Of a stretch of DNA of 10,191 nucleotides, positions 7,434-10,191 are shown one piece after another. The DNA comes from Acidobacteriota bacterium (GTDB lineage Bacteria > Acidobacteriota > Terriglobia > Terriglobales > Acidobacteriaceae), in assembly GCA_003225615.1 (NCBI GenBank), contig QIAS01000156.1, positions 1 to 10,191 of the forward strand, given 5' to 3'. Each line of letters starts with the position of its first letter. The stretch's first letter is position 1. Below the pieces are notes generated by a model, which saw nothing but the letters and a program-made list of their open reading frames with translations, was not told the origin of the DNA and did not search any database. Both the position numbers and the translations under genes were made by a program.

Positions 7434-8099
7434 ATGGCCGTTGCAGTAGAGAACGTTCAGGTCTTCATACTCGCAGAAAATAGACTGCTGCGCGAAGCCC
7501 TCACCCGAATTCTGAGCAAGAAAAGCGATATCCGTGTCGTCGGAGCGTCTGCATTTTCACCTCAGGTTGTAGAGCAGATCGCCGCCGCCGCACCGGATGT
7601 TCTGCTGTCCGATTCTGCAGCGGTCGCTTTGTCGGAACTGCGCCTCATTCCAGAAGTGCGTGCTGCCGTCCCTGGTCTCAAGGTGGTAATGATTGGCATG
7701 GATGCCGACCGGCAAACTTTTCTGCGCGCCGTGCGGGATGGAGTAGTCGGTTACGTGCTTAAGGACGCCTCCGCCATGGAGATTGCCGCCGCGGTTCGTT
7801 GCGTCGCCAGTGCCGAGGCCGTTTGTCCACCCCAACTCTGCCTCGTGCTCTTCGAACAGATGGCGCAGCAGGCCCGGATTCCCAGCTTCCATATCAGAGC
7901 CGAGCTTGGCCTCACCCGCCGCGAGCAGCAGTTGGTGCAGATGATCGGTCGCGGACTGACCAATAAGGAAATTGCAACGCAACTTAATCTCTCCGAGCAA
8001 ACAGTCAAAAATCACGTTCATCGCATGCTGCGCAAGGTGGGTGCGACCGACCGGTTCGGCGTCGTAGAACTGTGCCGCACACAAGGCGTGTCTGCGTGA
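7434..8099 (+). CDS. NarL/LuxR-family response regulator with degraded receiver pocket
   Basis: A DNA-binding regulator of 221 residues with an N-terminal receiver domain (about 8-125), a linker, and a C-terminal LuxR-type helix-turn-helix at about 160-207 (LTRREQQLVQMIGRGLTNKE, then LSEQTVKNHVHRML). The HTH looks fully intact. The receiver keeps the phospho-acceptor position (D60 in VLLSDSA) and the conserved lysine (K110 in GYVLKD). The acidic Mg-binding pair, normally DD, is A14-E15, and the switch Thr/Ser position looks like G88. Phosphorylation may therefore be weak or absent. No histidine kinase is encoded nearby. The gene precedes a second, even more degraded receiver protein, a NusG paralogue and an EPS-type secreted protein on the same strand, so a role in controlling polysaccharide genes is inferred. 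The start is supported by AGAGGA 4 bases upstream. Confidence 0.92.
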   Translation: MAVAVENVQVFILAENRLLREALTRILSKKSDIRVVGASAFSPQVVEQIAAAAPDVLLSDSAAVALSELRLIPEVRAAVPGLKVVMIGMDADRQTFLRAVRDGVVGYVLKDASAMEIAAAVRCVASAEAVCPPQLCLVLFEQMAQQARIPSFHIRAELGLTRREQQLVQMIGRGLTNKEIATQLNLSEQTVKNHVHRMLRKVGATDRFGVVELCRTQGVSA

Positions 8100-8116
8100 T
8101 CGGCGGCGCTCCATCC

Positions 8117-8140
8117 TTGGTACTTTTTGGGTACTACCAA
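8117..8140 (+). promoter_or_regulatory. Candidate operator: TTGGTA/TACCAA dyad with GGTACT repeats
   Basis: Eighteen bases after the LuxR-type stop codon, TTGGTA (8117-8122) and TACCAA (8135-8140) form a perfect 6-base inverted repeat with a 12-base spacer. GGTACT occurs inside at 8119 and 8130, 11 bases or about one helical turn apart, and once more at 8186. This is a plausible protein-binding site ahead of the pseudo-receiver gene. It is GC-poor, lacks a following T-run and so is not a good terminator. The binding partner is unknown; the neighbouring LuxR-type protein is the natural guess. Confidence 0.35.
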
Positions 8141-8274
8141 TTTCCCAGTTCTCGCGATCTCTACCTTCAGATTAGAACTTCATGTGGTACTCCGCTGCTG
8201 TAACTTCCGGCTCCTAATTGAACCTGTTCCTTCTTGGCAATACCCGGCATACTTTCCGGCCACGGGAGAGGGCT

Positions 8275-8673
8275 GTGCATAAAGTCAGGGTGCTGGTTGC
8301 AAATCGGCCGAGGCTTATGCGGGAACTGGTGCTGGCAACAATTGCCGATCAGCCCGACATCGAGGTTGTGGGGGAAACGCAGGACGAGGCCGAAATTACG
8401 GAACTGGTTGAGCGAATCCGCCCGGACGTGTTGATTATCGCGCTACAGGAGCCGGAGTCGCGCCCAGGCATCTGCGGATTCCTGCTGGGTCGCTATCCCC
8501 AAATGAAAATCCTGGCTATTGCGCCGGAACGGAACCGCAGCATCTTTTATTGGGCGTTCGTCGACATTCGCTCCAATCAAGTGCAGACCTCGGAGGACGG
8601 GATCCTCAATGCGCTGCGCAGGCAGCCTGATTTGGTCGAGCTCCCGGCGAATCCCTCGGGACGTTACGTCTGA
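8275..8673 (+). CDS. Stand-alone pseudo-receiver (degenerate response-regulator receiver protein)
   Basis: A 132-residue protein consisting only of a CheY-like receiver fold: VRVLVANRPRLMREL at 4-18 (strand 1, helix 1), DIEVVGE at 28-34, RPDVLIIALQEP at 49-60 (strand 3), MKILAIAPERN at 77-87 (strand 4), and a C-terminal helix ending near ILNALRR. It has no output domain. The acidic pair is A9-N10, the phospho-acceptor Asp is replaced (A56 in LIIALQ), and the usual GYLLK lysine segment reads AFVDIRS, so phosphorylation by the standard mechanism should be impossible. A protein-interaction role is inferred, perhaps with the LuxR-type protein upstream or with another partner. The GTG at 8275 is preferred because GGGAGAGGG lies 4-5 bases upstream; the in-frame TTG at 8218 would add 19 residues without a clear SD. 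I recall similar short proteins in acidobacteria, but cannot check. Confidence 0.82.
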   Translation: MHKVRVLVANRPRLMRELVLATIADQPDIEVVGETQDEAEITELVERIRPDVLIIALQEPESRPGICGFLLGRYPQMKILAIAPERNRSIFYWAFVDIRSNQVQTSEDGILNALRRQPDLVELPANPSGRYV

Positions 8674-8744
8674 CTTTTTCGGGCTTGTCCGTGCGAGATT
8701 GGCAAGGAGTTTGATCGGTAAAAAGCTTAGGTTGAACGGGTTAG

Positions 8745-8767
8745 CTCACACACGCCCTGTAAGTGAG
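8745..8767 (+). promoter_or_regulatory. Hairpin occluding the mini-ORF ribosome binding site
   Basis: CTCAC (8745-8749) can pair with GTGAG (8763-8767) across a 13-base loop. The right arm overlaps the SD-like GAGGGGG (8765-8771) of the mini-ORF at 8779. If it forms in RNA, it could reduce translation initiation on the mini-ORF and, through coupling, on the NusG-like gene. Confidence 0.25.
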
Positions 8768-8778
8768 GGGGCGAAGCT

Positions 8779-8799
8779 ATGGGGTATCTGAAAGCATGA
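8779..8799 (+). CDS. Six-codon leader ORF overlapping the NusG-like start
   Basis: The ATG at 8779 has the strongest Shine-Dalgarno sequence in this leader (GAGGGGG at 8765-8771, 7 bases before the start). It encodes only MGYLKA before TGA at 8797-8799. That TGA overlaps the ATG of the NusG-like gene (8796-8798) as ATGA, the standard arrangement for translational coupling. The NusG-like ATG has only a weak SD of its own. It may be a real leader peptide ORF or a chance arrangement. Confidence 0.3.
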   Translation: MGYLKA

Positions 8800-9368
8800 C
8801 GGTAAGCAACCAGTCAAACTTTGCGGCGCAGAGCTGCTCGATCGCTGCACTTCCCAAAATGCCGGCCGAGTACCTGGAATGGCGGTGGTACGCGGCATAC
8901 ACGAATCCACGGCACGAAAAGCGAGTTGCCCAGCAGATGGAGAGAAACCGAATTGATTACTTTCTCCCGCTGTACAAATCTATTCGCCGCTGGAAGGATC
9001 GGCGCAAAGAACTCGATCTGCCGCTTTTTCCGGGATACGTCTTCGTCCACATGGCATTGAAAGACCGTTTGCACGTGCTGCAACTGCCCGGAGTGGTGCA
9101 TTTTGTCAGCTTCGATGGCAAACCGGCCCCGCTGCCTAACTCTGAGATCGAAGCTCTTCGTAACGGACTAACTAGTAAAACATTCGCCGAGCCCCATCCC
9201 TACCTCAAGGTCGGGCGCCGGGTCAGAGTTCACAGCGGCCCAATGGCCGGGCTGGAAGGGGTTCTGGTGCGGAGAAAAGATAAGTTTAGGGTCGTCCTCT
9301 CGATTCACTTGATCCAGCGTTCGGTCGCAGTGGAAGTGGATCAAACCGAAGTAGAACCGATCCGTTGA
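8796..9368 (+). CDS. NusG paralogue, RfaH/UpxY-type specialised transcription antiterminator
   Basis: A cytoplasmic elongation factor paralogue expected to bind RNA polymerase and promote read-through of a specific long operon. In the 190-residue reading, an unconserved N-terminus of about 28 residues is followed by the NGN domain (about 30-125) with WRWYAAYTNPRHEKRV at 29-44 and the hallmark LFPGYVFV at 77-84. A KOW domain follows at about 137-190 (VGRRVRVHSGPMAGLEGVLV). It is most likely a paralogue rather than housekeeping NusG: no secE or rplK genes flank it, and it precedes an EPS-type secreted protein, the usual setting of UpxY/RfaH-like factors. Starts at GTG 8763 and ATG 8859 are also in frame; ATG 8796 is preferred because of the ATGA overlap with the leader ORF and because it leaves the NGN domain complete. 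A shorter start at 8859 would also keep NGN whole and give 169 residues. Confidence 0.9.
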   Translation: MTVSNQSNFAAQSCSIAALPKMPAEYLEWRWYAAYTNPRHEKRVAQQMERNRIDYFLPLYKSIRRWKDRRKELDLPLFPGYVFVHMALKDRLHVLQLPGVVHFVSFDGKPAPLPNSEIEALRNGLTSKTFAEPHPYLKVGRRVRVHSGPMAGLEGVLVRRKDKFRVVLSIHLIQRSVAVEVDQTEVEPIR

Positions 9369-9478
9369 ATGCGGTCGGCTTAGGTCCAATGGTTTTCACC
9401 GCGTTTCTTGAAGGTCAGCTCGCTTTTCCACGGTCGTAGAACGGAGTAGCCAATCGCACTACGCGTCGCCGAGGTGTT
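9369..9478 (+). promoter_or_regulatory. Leader between NusG-like gene and EPS-type gene with ops-like sequence
   Basis: This 110-base leader is where an RfaH-like factor would be recruited if it acts in cis on the following operon. It contains two related units, CGGTCGTAG (9431-9439) and CGGAGTAGC (9442-9450), which share the GTAGC/CGTAG core of the enterobacterial ops element (GGCGGTAGC) but do not match it fully. No clear terminator or promoter is seen. Confidence 0.2.
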
Positions 9479-10191
9479 ATGAATAACCCCTTACCCATTG
9501 CTTCCCACCGAAATGTGAGATCCGCAATCTTCTTACTGCTTATGCTGGCGGCCAGCACAGGCGTGCTGGTAGGTCAGGACACCTCTTACCAGCATCGCAC
9601 CAAGGCCGTTCCCGAAGACCGTTCCCGCGCCGAACAGGAAGCGGAGCGTCTGGTTTCTTTGTCGGCAGACAAAATTATCTCCATTCTCAGCCAGGAACCC
9701 GGCTTGCTTCTCGAGTGCAAAAAAGTGCTGGTCCGCGACGCTTTCAAGCAAGGGCGTACGCTCGACCCCCAAGACTTGACGGATGACGCGCTCTACCGTC
9801 TGGTGCGGCTCGATCAGTACGTCCGCATATTGCTGACGCGAGAAATTGAAGATCGGGACTATGTCCACGCTAAGCCTTCGCGCGAGGAATTGGAGCGAGA
9901 TCAGCAGCAAGGCCGCGTACGCATGCCCGACTCAGCTGCTTCATTGCAAGGCGGCGGGTTCGGAGAAGCCAAATCTTCCAAAAGTCAGGAGGATTCCTAT
10001 TGGTCGCGCCACGAACGCGGCTCGGGAAATGCGTCTCCAGGATTTTCCTTGCCCACTCCGCAATCTCCGCAGCAGACGCAGCCCAGTTCCCCGTCCGTTG
10101 ATCCCCGTCGCGCACTTTTGCAGGCGCAAGCCCAGTCCGGCAACACCCCGGATTTAGCGGCGCTGCAAAGCGTGGGTCTGTCTTCCATGAG
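9479..10191 (+). CDS. Secreted protein, probable N-terminal part of a Wza/SLBB polysaccharide export protein (partial)
   Basis: An open frame of 237 codons that runs off the window end without a stop. The ATG at 9479 is preceded by GAGGTG at 9471-9476. Residues 1-32 look like a signal peptide: Arg/His in the first 14, then a hydrophobic run AIFLLLMLAASTGVLVG, with no lipobox cysteine. Residues about 50-140 form an acidic/basic helical module (AERLVSLSADKIISILSQEP, LLLECKKVLVRDAF, LDPQDLTDDALYRLVR, REIEDRDYV). Beyond about 150 the sequence becomes low complexity and rich in Gln, Ser, Pro and Gly, a disordered linker. I recall this helical module from the N-termini of large acidobacterial SLBB/Wza-type polysaccharide export proteins, but the diagnostic Poly_export and SLBB domains would lie beyond the window, so the product is an inference. 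Its position after a NusG paralogue fits the first structural gene of an EPS operon. Confidence 0.7.
   Translation, partial: MNNPLPIASHRNVRSAIFLLLMLAASTGVLVGQDTSYQHRTKAVPEDRSRAEQEAERLVSLSADKIISILSQEPGLLLECKKVLVRDAFKQGRTLDPQDLTDDALYRLVRLDQYVRILLTREIEDRDYVHAKPSREELERDQQQGRVRMPDSAASLQGGGFGEAKSSKSQEDSYWSRHERGSGNASPGFSLPTPQSPQQTQPSSPSVDPRRALLQAQAQSGNTPDLAALQSVGLSSM

Noticed and set aside
8118..8133. Sigma-54 promoter reading of the TGGTAC sequence, as known from some EPS/PEP-CTERM systems
   Set aside because: The -24 GG is present, but at the right spacing the -12 element lacks the required GC (GT instead); the TGGTAC at 8185 also has its GC at the wrong spacing.
8218..8274. TTG start of the pseudo-receiver 19 codons upstream
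   Set aside because: No SD, and the added residues precede the first receiver strand; the GTG at 8275 has GGGAGAGGG directly upstream.
8519..8791. 90-codon plus-strand frame overlapping the pseudo-receiver end
   Set aside because: Out-of-frame shadow of the pseudo-receiver extending into the leader; Arg/Ser-rich and without a domain. I considered whether it could be a frameshifted LuxR-type HTH continuation and saw no HTH signature.

Overview
The window looks like a chromosomal stretch of a GC-rich, Gram-negative-type soil or sediment bacterium. An acidobacterium (Terriglobales-like) is my best guess. It rests on recall of the family types: a single-chain pyruvate:ferredoxin oxidoreductase followed by a dihydroorotate-dehydrogenase-like gene, COG3375-type GNAT, degenerate receiver proteins, and a NusG paralogue heading an exopolysaccharide (EPS) export cluster. 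It is not proven by any marker gene. I see no tRNA, rRNA, CRISPR array, insertion sequence or phage gene.

Region 1 (1-4728, plus strand) is metabolic. It holds a complete pyruvate:ferredoxin/flavodoxin oxidoreductase (nifJ, 76-3705), then after 12 bases an FMN-type dihydroorotate-dehydrogenase-like protein (3718-4728). The second gene is in the same reading frame as nifJ, separated by one TAA, and recognisable family residues continue upstream of its only standard start codon. Its active-site loop lacks the catalytic Cys or Ser of true dihydroorotate dehydrogenases.

Region 2 (4733-7099, minus strand) holds a Wzz/GumC-type chain-length determinant (4733-5899), convergent with region 1 and only 4 bases away, and a COG3375-type GNAT acyltransferase (6224-7099). 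The 324 bases between them hold no convincing gene, apart from a possible 10-codon micro-ORF on the plus strand.

Region 3 (7434-10191, plus strand) looks like the regulatory head of an EPS secretion locus. In order it has a NarL/LuxR-type response regulator with a partly degraded receiver, a stand-alone receiver-like protein that has lost all phosphorylation residues, a NusG/RfaH/UpxY-type specialised antiterminator, and the start of a secreted protein, probably the N-terminal part of a Wza/SLBB polysaccharide export protein, running off the window end. The likely logic is DNA-level control by the LuxR-type protein, modulation by the pseudo-receiver, then processive antitermination by the NusG paralogue through a long EPS operon. 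The leaders here carry a dyad with repeated GGTACT, a hairpin over a mini-ORF that is ATGA-coupled to the nusG-like gene, and a weakly ops-like sequence ahead of the export gene.
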